This document shows, in pieces, positions 17,044 through 25,394 of a stretch of 64,000 nt of DNA. The notes below the pieces were generated by a model that was given only the letters and a program-made list of their open reading frames with translations, did not search any database and was not told the origin of the DNA. Every line of letters begins with the position of its first letter. The stretch's first letter is position 1. This stretch comes from Bin87 sp034423575 (GTDB lineage Bacteria > Chloroflexota > Dehalococcoidia > Lucifugimonadales > UBA3495). The stretch is taken from positions 1 through 64,000 of the forward strand of contig DAOUIF010000082.1 in NCBI GenBank assembly GCA_034423575.1, given 5' to 3'. The position numbers and the translations under genes are program-made.

Positions 17044-17571
17044 ATGAAATGTCCTTACTGTGAAATGGTGCAAAGCAAGGTGACCGACTCCAGGGACGCC
17101 GACAACGGCATCCGGAGGCGGCGGGAATGCCTGTCCTGCGGGCGCCGGTTCACCACCCACGAACAGGTCAGGCTGCCGGCGCTGCAAGTGGACAAGCGCG
17201 ACGGTCGGCGCCAGGAATTCAGCCGGGTCAAGCTGGTGTCCGGGATCGACATGGCCTGCACGCGGAGGCCGATTCCCCGTCGGGACATCGACCGCCTGGC
17301 CGACGATATTGAAATGGAGCTCCAGCGCCTGGGCAGCGGTGTGGTCAAATCCCGTGACTTGGGATTGATGGTCCTGGAGAGGCTGCGAACGCTGGATGAA
17401 GTCGCGTACATGCGCTACGCGTCGGTTTATTACGATTTCCAGGGTGCGGGCGACTTTGAAGAACAGGCCCGCTCCCTGCGACAGGGGCACCCGGAACCGC
17501 TGCTGAGCCTGGCCGCGGTTACCACCCGGAGGACCCGAACTCGCCGCGCCACCCGACGCAGCGGACAATAG
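17044..17571 (+). CDS. nrdR: Transcriptional repressor NrdR
   Basis: 175 residues. An N-terminal zinc ribbon (Cys3, Cys6, Cys29, Cys32; CPYC and CLSCG) with the RRRREC DNA-binding segment is followed by an ATP-cone domain (VDKRDGRRQEFSRVKLVSGI) that senses ATP/dATP, reaching about residue 140. A basic Arg/Thr-rich tail of about 20 residues is extra compared with the usual 150-residue family members. NrdR represses ribonucleotide reductase genes. An nrdJ gene lies 1.2 kb downstream, and NrdR-box-like sites stand in its own leader. Confidence 0.95.
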   Translation: MKCPYCEMVQSKVTDSRDADNGIRRRRECLSCGRRFTTHEQVRLPALQVDKRDGRRQEFSRVKLVSGIDMACTRRPIPRRDIDRLADDIEMELQRLGSGVVKSRDLGLMVLERLRTLDEVAYMRYASVYYDFQGAGDFEEQARSLRQGHPEPLLSLAAVTTRRTRTRRATRRSGQ

Positions 17572-17757
17572 GCGAACCACAGGCCAAACCCTGCATTGAT
17601 GAGGACATGATCTGTGGATCGCATCAAGGCGTATCAACTAATGGACTCCAGGGCGCTCCGGCATCGCCACCATTGCCGGGCGTTCCGGTCAAACCAAATT
17701 GGCAAAAATGCCACCTGCTCGCCATACGTAACCCAAAGGGAGGTGTTTAACACCATC

Positions 17758-18015
17758 ATGAGCAGCAGCGTTCAATACTCCGCCTTTACCAGGCTGTTGA
17801 CCCACAACAACCGGGTCCACGACATGGAGGAGATGCTGCGGAAGATGTGGGTCCCGTCGGACTGGGCGACCGCCGACGCGGACAATGGCGACTCGTGGAT
17901 TCCAAACCCTTTTGCCGAGCTTCAGGATGACCTGGACCGAGAGGCCCGGGCGTGCCTGGTGAGTTGCTGGGCGGCATTGCCGGCGCAGCGGGAGGACGAT
18001 GACCTCATCGCGTGA
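17758..18015 (+). CDS. Hypothetical protein upstream of nrdJ (first of a coupled pair)
   Basis: 85 residues from ATG 17758, with GGGAGGTG at 17738-17745. A GTG at 17743 is an alternative start. The protein is acidic and soluble, beginning MSSSVQYSAFTRLL, with many Asp and Glu residues in the second half. I recognise no domain. The last 17 bases overlap the next gene, so both are probably translated together. The place between nrdR and nrdJ suggests, without proving, a link to nucleotide reduction or its control. Confidence 0.5.
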   Translation: MSSSVQYSAFTRLLTHNNRVHDMEEMLRKMWVPSDWATADADNGDSWIPNPFAELQDDLDREARACLVSCWAALPAQREDDDLIA

Positions 18016-18568
18016 AAGCGTTCGCCGTGCCAGACGATCGGCGTCGGCGGGAACCGTTCCGCCGCGTCGGATGCGGATGGATCAACTCCAGCATGAGCCT
18101 GTCGCTCGGGAGCCTGAAGAGATGCAACATTCGGTGCATTACAACGTAGATATCCACTGCGGCCCGTGCCCGGAAGGGGCGGAAGCCGAAATCACCCGGC
18201 AGTTGCGAACCGCGTTCCCGGTGAACAATTGCCGTGACACGCCCACGGGGCTGTCGTTGCGCCTGACCGCGGGTCATCCGTACGCCTACGGAGCCCTGCG
18301 AGATTTCGCGGACCTGATAGCGGAAACGCTGGCCCGTCTGGGAATAATCATGACGTCCGGGGTGGTGCGCCTGGTCACCAGGGGAACCACGGGCGAGGAA
18401 GGAGTCTGGCATCGTGTGCAGGACGCAACGGCCGCGTTGGTCGGATTAGACCTGAGGCCGGAGCGTGAGACGCCGGTGCTGTACTTCTACAAGGGATTGC
18501 GGTTCGATCTGGACCTGTCCGCACGAATGCAGGGGGTTGGCAGAAAAAGCCAGGTCGGAGCAACCTGA
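17999..18568 (+). CDS. Hypothetical protein upstream of nrdJ (second of a coupled pair)
   Basis: 189 residues from ATG 17999, with GGAGG inside the end of the previous gene. The first 40 residues are basic and low in complexity, so an internal start near MQHSVHYNVDIH is also possible. The likely folded part has HCGPCPEGAEAEITRQL, a CxxC pair, alternating helix and strand patterns, and ends VLYFYKGLRFDLDLS. No family is recognised. It is followed by a terminator-like hairpin and then nrdJ. Confidence 0.5.
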   Translation: MTSSRESVRRARRSASAGTVPPRRMRMDQLQHEPVAREPEEMQHSVHYNVDIHCGPCPEGAEAEITRQLRTAFPVNNCRDTPTGLSLRLTAGHPYAYGALRDFADLIAETLARLGIIMTSGVVRLVTRGTTGEEGVWHRVQDATAALVGLDLRPERETPVLYFYKGLRFDLDLSARMQGVGRKSQVGAT

Positions 18569-18574
18569 TCTTGG

Positions 18575-18611
18575 TGGCGGGGCGTTGGCGTGCCGGCGTC
18601 CCGCCAGTTTT
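18575..18611 (+). terminator. Terminator-like hairpin before nrdJ
   Basis: TGGCGGGGCG at 18575-18584 pairs with CGTCCCGCCA at 18597-18606 (one G-T pair) and is followed by GTTTT. It would separate the coupled hypothetical pair from nrdJ. Confidence 0.55.
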
Positions 18612-18748
18612 GGCCGATGGGCCCGGCGCGCGAAAGGGTTGATGGTTTAGACTACCAGCGACGCACGGTAGGTCGATGCCAATCGTCGTTCTTTATCTGT
18701 CAATCATAAATGCGATCCACATAGTTGAATTTGAGGGAGGTACCGGCT

Positions 18749-21190
18749 GTGGCAACGGCTACGGGAATTGAACAGGCGGGTTTGACTGATTCGGCGGATT
18801 GGGTGAGGCGGCGAATACGTGACGCAATGGTCGAGGCCGGTATAGCCGGCGAATGCAACGATCGAAACGGAACCCTGACCGATAACGCGAAGGTCGTGCT
18901 GCAACGCCGTTACCTTTCCAAGGATCGCGAGGGCAAAGTACTGGAAGACGCTGAAGGGATGTTTCGCCGGGTGGCGCGCAACCTGTCCCAATCGGAGTTG
19001 GAGTACGGCGCGACCGAAGAGGAGCGCGCTGCGGTTGAGGATCAGTTCTACCGGGCAATGCAGCGGCTGGAATTTCTGCCCAATTCGCCTACGCTGATGA
19101 ATGCCGGTCGCGAATTGCAGCAGCTATCGGCGTGCTTCGTGCTGCCGGTGGAAGATTCGCTCGATTCCATATTCACCAAGGTGAAGGAAACGGCGCTGAT
19201 CCACAAAAGCGGCGGAGGAACGGGTTTCGCCTTTTCGCGGTTGCGCCCGGAAGGCGATGTGGTCGGATCCACCGGAGGCGTGGCGTCAGGCCCGGTGAGC
19301 TTTATCAACGCGTTCGACGCGGCCACGGACGTGGTCAAGCAGGGCGGCACTCGCCGGGGCGCAAACATGGGCATCCTGCACGTCACCCACCCTGACGTGC
19401 TCTCGTTCATCAAGTCCAAAGAGGACGGAACCCACCTCAGCAACTTCAACATCTCCGTAGCGGTCACCGAAGGTTTCATGGTGAAGGCGGAGAAGGGCGA
19501 GGACTACGAGCTGGTGAATCCGCGCACCGGGCAGGTCTCGGGACAGCTCAACGCCGGGGAAGTCTTCCAGCAGATGACGGAATTAGCCTGGCGCACCGGC
19601 GACCCGGGCATCGTGTTCCTGGACCGGATCAACCGCGACAATCCCAACCCGCAACTGGGAGACATCGAATCGACCAACCCATGCGGTGAGCAGCCGCTGT
19701 TGCCGTACGAGTCCTGCAATCTCGGTTCGCTGAACCTGGCCCGTATGGTCCGTTACACGGCCGACGACGTCGAGGTGGATTGGGACCGGATGGGCGAAGT
19801 GATCACGACGGCGGTGCACATGTTGGACTGCGTGATCGACATGAACGACTACCCCATCCAGGAAATCGCGGACATGAGCCGGAGAACCCGGCGTATCGGC
19901 TTGGGCGTCATGGGATGGTCGGACCTGCTGATCCAGATGGGCGTGCGCTACGACAGCGTTGAGGCGCTGGAACTGGCGCGCGAGGTGATGAAGTTCATCC
20001 AGGATGAGACCTACCGGGCATCCTGCGAACTGGCGGCGTCCCGGGGCCCGTTCCCCGAATGGGAAAACAGCGCGTACAACGAGGGACCGGGATCGGTGCC
20101 AATGCGGAACTCGGCGCCGGTGACGATTGCGCCCACCGGAACCATCAGTATCATCGCGGGCGCGTCCAGCGGAATCGAGCCGTTATTCGCCCTGTCCTAC
20201 GTCCGGAATGTCATGGACAACACCCGGCTGGTGGAGGGCAATTCCTTCCTGGAGGCCGTTGCCCGGCACGAAGGGTTTTACACGCCGGAACTGATGGAAC
20301 GGCTGGCCAGCGTCGGCTCCCTGGAAGATCTGGACGTACCGGGATGGGTCAAGGACGTGTTCCGGGTCTCCCACGACATAGATCCCCGGTGGCACGTGCG
20401 GATGCAGGCGGCGTTTCAGGAATACACGGACAACGCGGTGTCCAAGACCATCAACTTCCCCCACGACGCCACGATGGAAGACGTGGCGGAAGCCTACCGG
20501 TCCGCCTACACGCTGGGATGCAAGGGGATCACCGTTTACCGCGACGGCAGCAAGTCGGAGCAGGTCCTCAGCACCGGCAATGGCGCGCAGGAATCGGAAG
20601 CTGATGATATGGCCGATGCCGACGACCCGGATGCGGTGAAGATCATCGGGCTTGGCCACCGGGTGCCGCGCCGACGACCGCGGCAAATCCACGGCATCAC
20701 CGAGCGGGTGCGCACCGGACACGGCAACATGTACGTCACCGTGAACATGGATGCCGACGGCCTGCCGTTCGAGGTGTTCGGCACCATGGGCAAGGCCGGC
20801 GGATGCGACGCGGCGCTACTGGAAGCGGTTTCACGCCTGGTGTCGCTGGCGCTGCGGGCTGGGATCGAGCCAAGTGAGGTCACCCGGCAACTGCGCGGAA
20901 TAACTTGCTGCCCGGCCTGGGATGACGGCGTGCTGGTGGGATCCGGTCCCGACGCGGTCGCCCTGGTGCTCGATAACATAATCAACGGCCAACGCTCGTC
21001 AAATGGTACGCCCACGGGCGTGCAATTGAGCCTGGCTGGCGGGACGGCGGAGAACGGGACCAACGGTTACACCCCGGAAGCCACCTACCCTACCGGCTTT
21101 TCGCAACGGTGTCCCGAGTGTAACGGAGGCGTGGTCAACCAGGAGGGCTGCCTCACCTGCTATTCGTGCGGGTGGAACAAGTGCGAATAG
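18749..21190 (+). CDS. nrdJ: Adenosylcobalamin-dependent ribonucleotide reductase (class II)
   Basis: 813 residues from GTG 18749, preceded by GGGAGG at 18735-18740. The frame also has a TTG at 18725. The N-terminal part holds NAKVVLQRRYL, then LPNSPTLMNAGRELQQLSACFVLP with the substrate-site Cys, KSGGGTGFAFSRLRP, and NPCGEQPLLPYESCNLGSLNLARM with the catalytic Cys and Glu. APTGTISIIAGASSGIEP follows. The C-terminal CPEC and CYSCGWNKC are the redox-active and zinc-ribbon tail. It reduces ribonucleotides using adenosylcobalamin and needs no oxygen. I saw no cobalamin riboswitch in the leader. Confidence 0.95.
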   Translation: MATATGIEQAGLTDSADWVRRRIRDAMVEAGIAGECNDRNGTLTDNAKVVLQRRYLSKDREGKVLEDAEGMFRRVARNLSQSELEYGATEEERAAVEDQFYRAMQRLEFLPNSPTLMNAGRELQQLSACFVLPVEDSLDSIFTKVKETALIHKSGGGTGFAFSRLRPEGDVVGSTGGVASGPVSFINAFDAATDVVKQGGTRRGANMGILHVTHPDVLSFIKSKEDGTHLSNFNISVAVTEGFMVKAEKGEDYELVNPRTGQVSGQLNAGEVFQQMTELAWRTGDPGIVFLDRINRDNPNPQLGDIESTNPCGEQPLLPYESCNLGSLNLARMVRYTADDVEVDWDRMGEVITTAVHMLDCVIDMNDYPIQEIADMSRRTRRIGLGVMGWSDLLIQMGVRYDSVEALELAREVMKFIQDETYRASCELAASRGPFPEWENSAYNEGPGSVPMRNSAPVTIAPTGTISIIAGASSGIEPLFALSYVRNVMDNTRLVEGNSFLEAVARHEGFYTPELMERLASVGSLEDLDVPGWVKDVFRVSHDIDPRWHVRMQAAFQEYTDNAVSKTINFPHDATMEDVAEAYRSAYTLGCKGITVYRDGSKSEQVLSTGNGAQESEADDMADADDPDAVKIIGLGHRVPRRRPRQIHGITERVRTGHGNMYVTVNMDADGLPFEVFGTMGKAGGCDAALLEAVSRLVSLALRAGIEPSEVTRQLRGITCCPAWDDGVLVGSGPDAVALVLDNIINGQRSSNGTPTGVQLSLAGGTAENGTNGYTPEATYPTGFSQRCPECNGGVVNQEGCLTCYSCGWNKCE

Positions 21191-21256
21191 GACCGGATCT
21201 GACCCGGTGACAGGGCTGTTCCGCCCGTTGCATACGGATGTTTGCCGAGAGGCGCG

Positions 21257-21265
21257 TGCTATAAT
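21257..21265 (+). promoter_or_regulatory. Extended -10 promoter for the pdxA-like gene
   Basis: TG-C-TATAAT with a perfect hexamer at 21260-21265, 50 bases before the start codon. No matching -35 is seen. Confidence 0.5.
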
Positions 21266-21314
21266 TTGCCGCCAATCGGCAGAGTGACGCACGTGCTGAA
21301 TGACGAGGCGTGAC

Positions 21315-22352
21315 ATGGCTTCTGAGATGGAAAACGAAACGAGGCGGCCGGCCATCGCGATCACCATGGGCGACCCCTGCGGAATAGGCCCGGAGGTTGT
21401 GGTCAAGGCGCTGGCGGACCCCCGAGTTTACGCCGCGTGCCGACCCGTGGTTGTAGGCAACGTCCACGCGATGGAGGAGGCGGCGCGGCTCACCGGACTG
21501 GGCATGGGCATCAACGGTACCGACGATCTAACCGTCGCCGGAGATGATCCTTCGGTGGTGGACGTGGTGGACATCGGGAACCTGAACCCTGAGGACATCA
21601 CCGTGGGCCAGCTCAGCGTTCCGTGCGGCAAAGCGGCCATGGAGTGGGTCAGCAAGGCTGGGCAATTGGCGATGGCCGGCGTGGTCGACGGCCTGGCAAC
21701 AGCGCCTTTGAACAAAGAGGCCGCCGCGCTGGCCGGGTACGAGGCCATCGGGCACATGGAGTTGTTGCAGGAGCTCTCCGGAGCCAAGACAGTCGCCACT
21801 ATGCTGATGGCCAAGAACCTGCGGGTGGTGCACCTGACCACACATCGCTCGCTCCGGGTGGCCTGTGACTATGTCAAAAAGGACCGGATCCTTGACTACC
21901 TGAGGCTCACCGATGACAACTTCCGCAAGTGGGGATTCGCGAACCCGCGGATCGGCGTGGCTGCGCTGAACCCGCACGGCAGCGACGGGGGATTGCTTGG
22001 GAACGAGGAGGCGGAAGAGATCGCGCCGGCCGTGCAGCAGGCGCAGAGCGAAGGGATCGCCGCCATCGGACCGGTGCCCGCCGATATCATCTTCCACCAG
22101 GCGATACAGGACCGGTACGACGTGACCCTGTGTATGTACCACGACCAGGGACACATCCCGGTCAAGGTGTACGGTTTCGAAGAAAGCATCACCGCCAATT
22201 TGGGGCTGCCGTTCGTACGGACATCGGTTGATCACGGTACGGCATTCGACATTGCGGGCAAGAACCTGGCGGATCATACTTCGATGGTGGAATCGATCCG
22301 GATGGCGGTCGCCTTCGCCCGTGGCGATGGAATCACCGATTCCTGGGACTAG
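21315..22352 (+). CDS. pdxA: PdxA-family 4-hydroxythreonine-4-phosphate dehydrogenase
   Basis: 345 residues from ATG 21315, six bases after GAGG. The N-terminal ITMGDPCGIGPEVVVKAL is the PdxA signature. IGHMELL, TTHRSL and the metal-binding YHDQGHIPVK follow, then LGLPFVRTSVDHGTAFDIAG. Classic PdxA makes the amino-ketone precursor of pyridoxal phosphate. The GHIPVK form, in place of GLPVLK, is more like PdxA2 enzymes that oxidise 4-phospho-erythronate or threonate, so its role in B6 synthesis is not certain. proC starts five bases after the stop. Confidence 0.88.
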   Translation: MASEMENETRRPAIAITMGDPCGIGPEVVVKALADPRVYAACRPVVVGNVHAMEEAARLTGLGMGINGTDDLTVAGDDPSVVDVVDIGNLNPEDITVGQLSVPCGKAAMEWVSKAGQLAMAGVVDGLATAPLNKEAAALAGYEAIGHMELLQELSGAKTVATMLMAKNLRVVHLTTHRSLRVACDYVKKDRILDYLRLTDDNFRKWGFANPRIGVAALNPHGSDGGLLGNEEAEEIAPAVQQAQSEGIAAIGPVPADIIFHQAIQDRYDVTLCMYHDQGHIPVKVYGFEESITANLGLPFVRTSVDHGTAFDIAGKNLADHTSMVESIRMAVAFARGDGITDSWD

Positions 22353-22356
22353 TGCA

Positions 22357-23160
22357 ATGAATATTGGGTTCATCGGCGGCGGAACTATGGCCGAGGCCAT
22401 CCTGGGCGGGATGCTGAACGCCGGCGTTGCTGATGCCGGCGATGTGATGGTTGGCGAACCGGTAGCCGCGAGGCGGGATTACCTGGCCGAGCGGTATGGG
22501 GTGGCGGTCTCGGGCGAAAACGGCGCCGTGGTTGATTCATCCGAACTGATCACGCTGGCGGTGAAGCCTCAGGATCTGCCCAAGGTGTACACCGATATCG
22601 GGGGATCCTTCGGCAGCGGGAAATCGCTCATGTCCATTGTGGCCGGGGCCACCATGAGTTCGCTGGCCAACGGGATGATGCACGACGGCATCATCCGTGT
22701 GATGCCCAACACGCCGGCGCAGATCGGCGAAGGCATGACCATGTGGACCTGCGCTCCCTCGGTGAGCGAATCGCATCGTGAAGCCACCGACGCCATGCTT
22801 TCCACCATCGGCGATGCGATCTACGTCGATGACGAGAAATATCTGGACATGGCTACGGCTCTCAGCGCCAGCGGTCCGGCGTACGTGTTCCTTATCGTTG
22901 AAGCCCTGATCGACGCTGGCGTCTATGTGGGATTGCCCCGGGACGTGTCGCGGCGACTCGCGCTACAGACCGTCCGGGGAAGCGTGCAGTTGGTTTCCGA
23001 GACTGGCAGACACCCGGGTGAGTTGAAGGACATGGTGACGTCTCCAGGCGGCACCACGGCAGAAGGACTGCAGGCCCTGGAACGAGCCGGGGTGCCAGCG
23101 GCGCTGGTTGACGCGGTGAACGCCGCGTACCTCAAGTCCGTGCGGCTGGGCCAGAGCTAG
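22357..23160 (+). CDS. proC: Pyrroline-5-carboxylate reductase
   Basis: 267 residues from ATG 22357. The nucleotide-binding start MNIGFIGGGTMAEAILGGML is followed by VKPQDL, RVMPNTPAQIGEGM, the conserved ALSASGPAYVFL and the C-terminal DMVTSPGGTTAEGL active-site loop. It performs the last step of proline synthesis, reducing pyrroline-5-carboxylate with NAD(P)H. The longer frame starting at 22228 overlaps pdxA and is rejected. It sits in a run of plus-strand genes with yggT, a common neighbour of proC. Confidence 0.95.
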   Translation: MNIGFIGGGTMAEAILGGMLNAGVADAGDVMVGEPVAARRDYLAERYGVAVSGENGAVVDSSELITLAVKPQDLPKVYTDIGGSFGSGKSLMSIVAGATMSSLANGMMHDGIIRVMPNTPAQIGEGMTMWTCAPSVSESHREATDAMLSTIGDAIYVDDEKYLDMATALSASGPAYVFLIVEALIDAGVYVGLPRDVSRRLALQTVRGSVQLVSETGRHPGELKDMVTSPGGTTAEGLQALERAGVPAALVDAVNAAYLKSVRLGQS

Positions 23161-23186
23161 GCCAGTTCGGCGAGTCGACATCCGCG

Positions 23187-23462
23187 ATGCTCCAACTCAT
23201 CAGCCTGTTCATAACGCTGTGTTACCTGCTGCTGCTGGCCCGCATCATCCTGGGCTTCGTGGTGCAGTACATGACGATGCAGGGTAACGGGGCGCCCGAG
23301 GTGCTGGTTCGCCTGTACGACGTCGTGTTTTCGCTGACCGAACCGGTGCTGGGGCCGATCCGGCGCATGCTCCCCCAGACCGGCATGATTGATTTCAGTC
23401 CCCTGGTGGTGATGATCGTGTTGGTGGTGGTGCAATACGCTCTCCGGGCGTTGTTAGCGTAG
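23187..23462 (+). CDS. YggT-family membrane protein
   Basis: 91 residues with two hydrophobic segments, at about 4-25 and 70-90. The intervening region PVLGPIRRMLPQTGMIDFSPLVV is close to the YggT consensus (EPxLxPIRRxLPxxGxxDxSPxV). The family is widespread, often next to proC and cell-division genes, and linked to osmotic stress or membrane protein assembly. The exact role is unknown. It lies 26 bases after proC and is probably co-transcribed. Confidence 0.85.
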   Translation: MLQLISLFITLCYLLLLARIILGFVVQYMTMQGNGAPEVLVRLYDVVFSLTEPVLGPIRRMLPQTGMIDFSPLVVMIVLVVVQYALRALLA

Positions 23463-23504
23463 CCCCTGACGGGGCCCCACGGTAGGGCCCAAAAGAGAGC
23501 GCTC

Positions 23505-24143
23505 ATGTCCGGATCAACGTCTCGGTCGCAGCGCAAATCCTGGACGGCTGGAGGACTTCGCCCGGCGGACCTGGAAAGGCTGCGGGCGGCGTACGCTGAT
23601 GAGTTGCCTGGCGCCACCACCGCGTCACCCAGCCTGGTGATCCTCTGCGGTTTACCAGGGACCGGTAAGTCTTATTTCGCGAGGGATCTGGCCAGCCGCG
23701 CGCCTTTCGTGTGGCTCAACAGCGACCGGACGCGAAAGCTGTTGGTGGACAGGCCGAGCTACAGCCGGAGGGAGCATCGCCGGGTATTTTCCGCCATGCA
23801 CGTGCTGACCCGGGGCTACCTGCGGGACGGGTATTCCGTGGTGTTCGACGCCACCAATCTTAACGAGAAGGTGCGGCGTCCGCTTTATGAATCTGCCGAT
23901 GCCGTGGATGTGGAGCCGCTGATAATCCGATTCACCGCGCCTTCGTCACTGGTGCGGCGGCGATTGACCGATCGGGCCCAGGGCGTGGGTGAAGCCTCTC
24001 AGAGCGATGCGACGTGGGACGTGTATTCGCGCATGGCCGTCGCCGACCAACCGGTGCCGCGCCCGCACTTGCTGATCGGCGGCCCGGAGGACGTGGAGTG
24101 GGTCATGCTGGAGACCCTGAGACGGACAGGAGTGGCAGCGTGA
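23505..24143 (+). CDS. P-loop kinase-like ATPase (AAA_33 type)
   Basis: 212 residues. Walker A GLPGTGKSYFA lies at about residues 49-59, and WLNSDRTRK and VVFDATNLNEKVRRPL match small zeta-toxin/polynucleotide-kinase-like P-loop kinases. The Asp in DATN would be the Walker B or substrate residue. C-terminal RRRLTDRAQ resembles a lid. The substrate is not predictable, and relatives phosphorylate gluconate, RNA ends or small molecules. It ends the proC run and is the last core gene before the mcrBC island. Confidence 0.75.
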   Translation: MSGSTSRSQRKSWTAGGLRPADLERLRAAYADELPGATTASPSLVILCGLPGTGKSYFARDLASRAPFVWLNSDRTRKLLVDRPSYSRREHRRVFSAMHVLTRGYLRDGYSVVFDATNLNEKVRRPLYESADAVDVEPLIIRFTAPSSLVRRRLTDRAQGVGEASQSDATWDVYSRMAVADQPVPRPHLLIGGPEDVEWVMLETLRRTGVAA

Positions 24144-24191
24144 ATTCCAGAATCAAGATTTGCCCGATTTCGGAATTTTCAGGATCGAACG

Positions 24192-24222
24192 TTAACGCAG
24201 AGACGCACAGGCGCGGAGGGAG
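24192..24222. repeat. Dispersed-repeat-like segment at the end of mcrC
   Basis: The run TTAACGCAGAGACGCACAGG and the bases after it resemble the imperfect CGCAGAGACGC-type repeats seen in many bacterial genomes. Here it supplies the stop codon and last residues (LRACASLR) of McrC. Confidence 0.4.
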
Positions 24223-25394
24223 GCGACTTGGTTGGCTAGCTCTCTGACACGAGTGAGTACGTCGTCCAGCGTGTCGGAGAGGTCCAACGATGCAACCTCC
24301 AGCCGCTTGCCTGAACGTCGTACCCGATAGGTCGTCGTGTCGGCCTCGCCCTGAGCGTAGATGAGCAGGCCGCCCGGCAGGTCAAGGGCCGTGGCGTAGG
24401 CGAGTAGTTGGTATAGGTCGGCGTTGGGGACTCTGCGCTCGCCGGCGACGTTCTTGTACTTGGCGTCGCCCACGAACACACACGAAGAACCCTCCCACCA
24501 TGTCAGATCGGGGCGAAGGTGGATGCGCCCCGCGTCGTCAAGGTCAGGAATGCGCTTTTCCAGAAATGCGTAAGGCGAAACTCCCAGAGCATCGCGCAGC
24601 GCCACGGTTACGAACTCCTGGAACACCACGTTCATGTCCATCAGGAACCCGGAGGCTCGGACCGCTCCCCGGCCCGTCTCAAATTCTCCGTGCCGCAGGA
24701 TGAGGCGCGACAGCTCCACGACGCCCCGGTAGTGTTCGTTCAGCCGGTCGTATCGTATTGACGGGACATCCTTCGGCGGGAAATCCACCAGCGACACTCC
24801 CTCCAGCATCGCCGCCAGCCAACCCAGGTTGCGACGAGCTTCCGGGGCGCGCAGGCGCATACGGCCCAACCGATAGGCCGCCGCCTTCACCAATTGGTTG
24901 GCGAGCACGTCGTCGGTGAACTCGTCGTACCGGACCTCGACTGGCAGCGGTACCCCAAACCGACGGCGCAGTTGCTCGTCAAACCGGATACGCCCCCGCA
25001 CGGTGTACAGTGCCTCTTCCTCAGTCCGGTAGCCGTGCAGCAGGCCGCGGGCGAAAGCCCGGCGGGCGTGGGAAGTCAGGGCTATCGCCAGCGCATCAGG
25101 CAGCGCGTACTCGTCGCGGTAGTCAAAATCCTCGGGCTGGAATTTGACCTTGCCGATGGCGTAGCAGGCCAGGGACAGCACTTGCGGAATGCCGATCTTC
25201 GGCTCAATGAGCACCGACAGATCGCCGATTTCAACGGCGCCGACAGTGGATTGCGGCGTGAGGATGTATTCGCCATCCAACCCTTCGGCGGGTTCAACTA
25301 CGACCGAGGCGGTGCGATGCAGCGCGTCACGCTCTCCTGCGGACAGCCGATGCGCGCCGCTACGTTGGTACTCTTGCAGGTCTATTTCACGCAT
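24192..25394 (-). CDS. mcrC: McrC-type endonuclease subunit of a McrBC system
   Basis: 400 residues. An N-terminal DUF2357-like beta region (ILTPQSTVGAVEIGDLSVLIEPKIG) is followed by FARGLLHGYRTEEEALYTVRGRI, a signature of McrC. The C-terminal PD-(D/E)xK nuclease motif has Asp296, Asp310 and Lys312 (LRPDLTWW and FVGDAKYK). McrC works with the McrB GTPase to cut DNA bearing modified cytosines or other marks. The start overlaps the end of mcrB by eight bases. The last eight residues come from a dispersed-repeat-like sequence and may not be original. Confidence 0.9.
   Translation of the reverse strand: MREIDLQEYQRSGAHRLSAGERDALHRTASVVVEPAEGLDGEYILTPQSTVGAVEIGDLSVLIEPKIGIPQVLSLACYAIGKVKFQPEDFDYRDEYALPDALAIALTSHARRAFARGLLHGYRTEEEALYTVRGRIRFDEQLRRRFGVPLPVEVRYDEFTDDVLANQLVKAAAYRLGRMRLRAPEARRNLGWLAAMLEGVSLVDFPPKDVPSIRYDRLNEHYRGVVELSRLILRHGEFETGRGAVRASGFLMDMNVVFQEFVTVALRDALGVSPYAFLEKRIPDLDDAGRIHLRPDLTWWEGSSCVFVGDAKYKNVAGERRVPNADLYQLLAYATALDLPGGLLIYAQGEADTTTYRVRRSGKRLEVASLDLSDTLDDVLTRVRELANQVASLRACASLR

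Noticed and set aside
18569..18748. Possible cobalamin riboswitch before nrdJ
   Set aside because: No B12-box-like conserved segment was found. The only structure seen is a terminator-like hairpin at 18575-18611.
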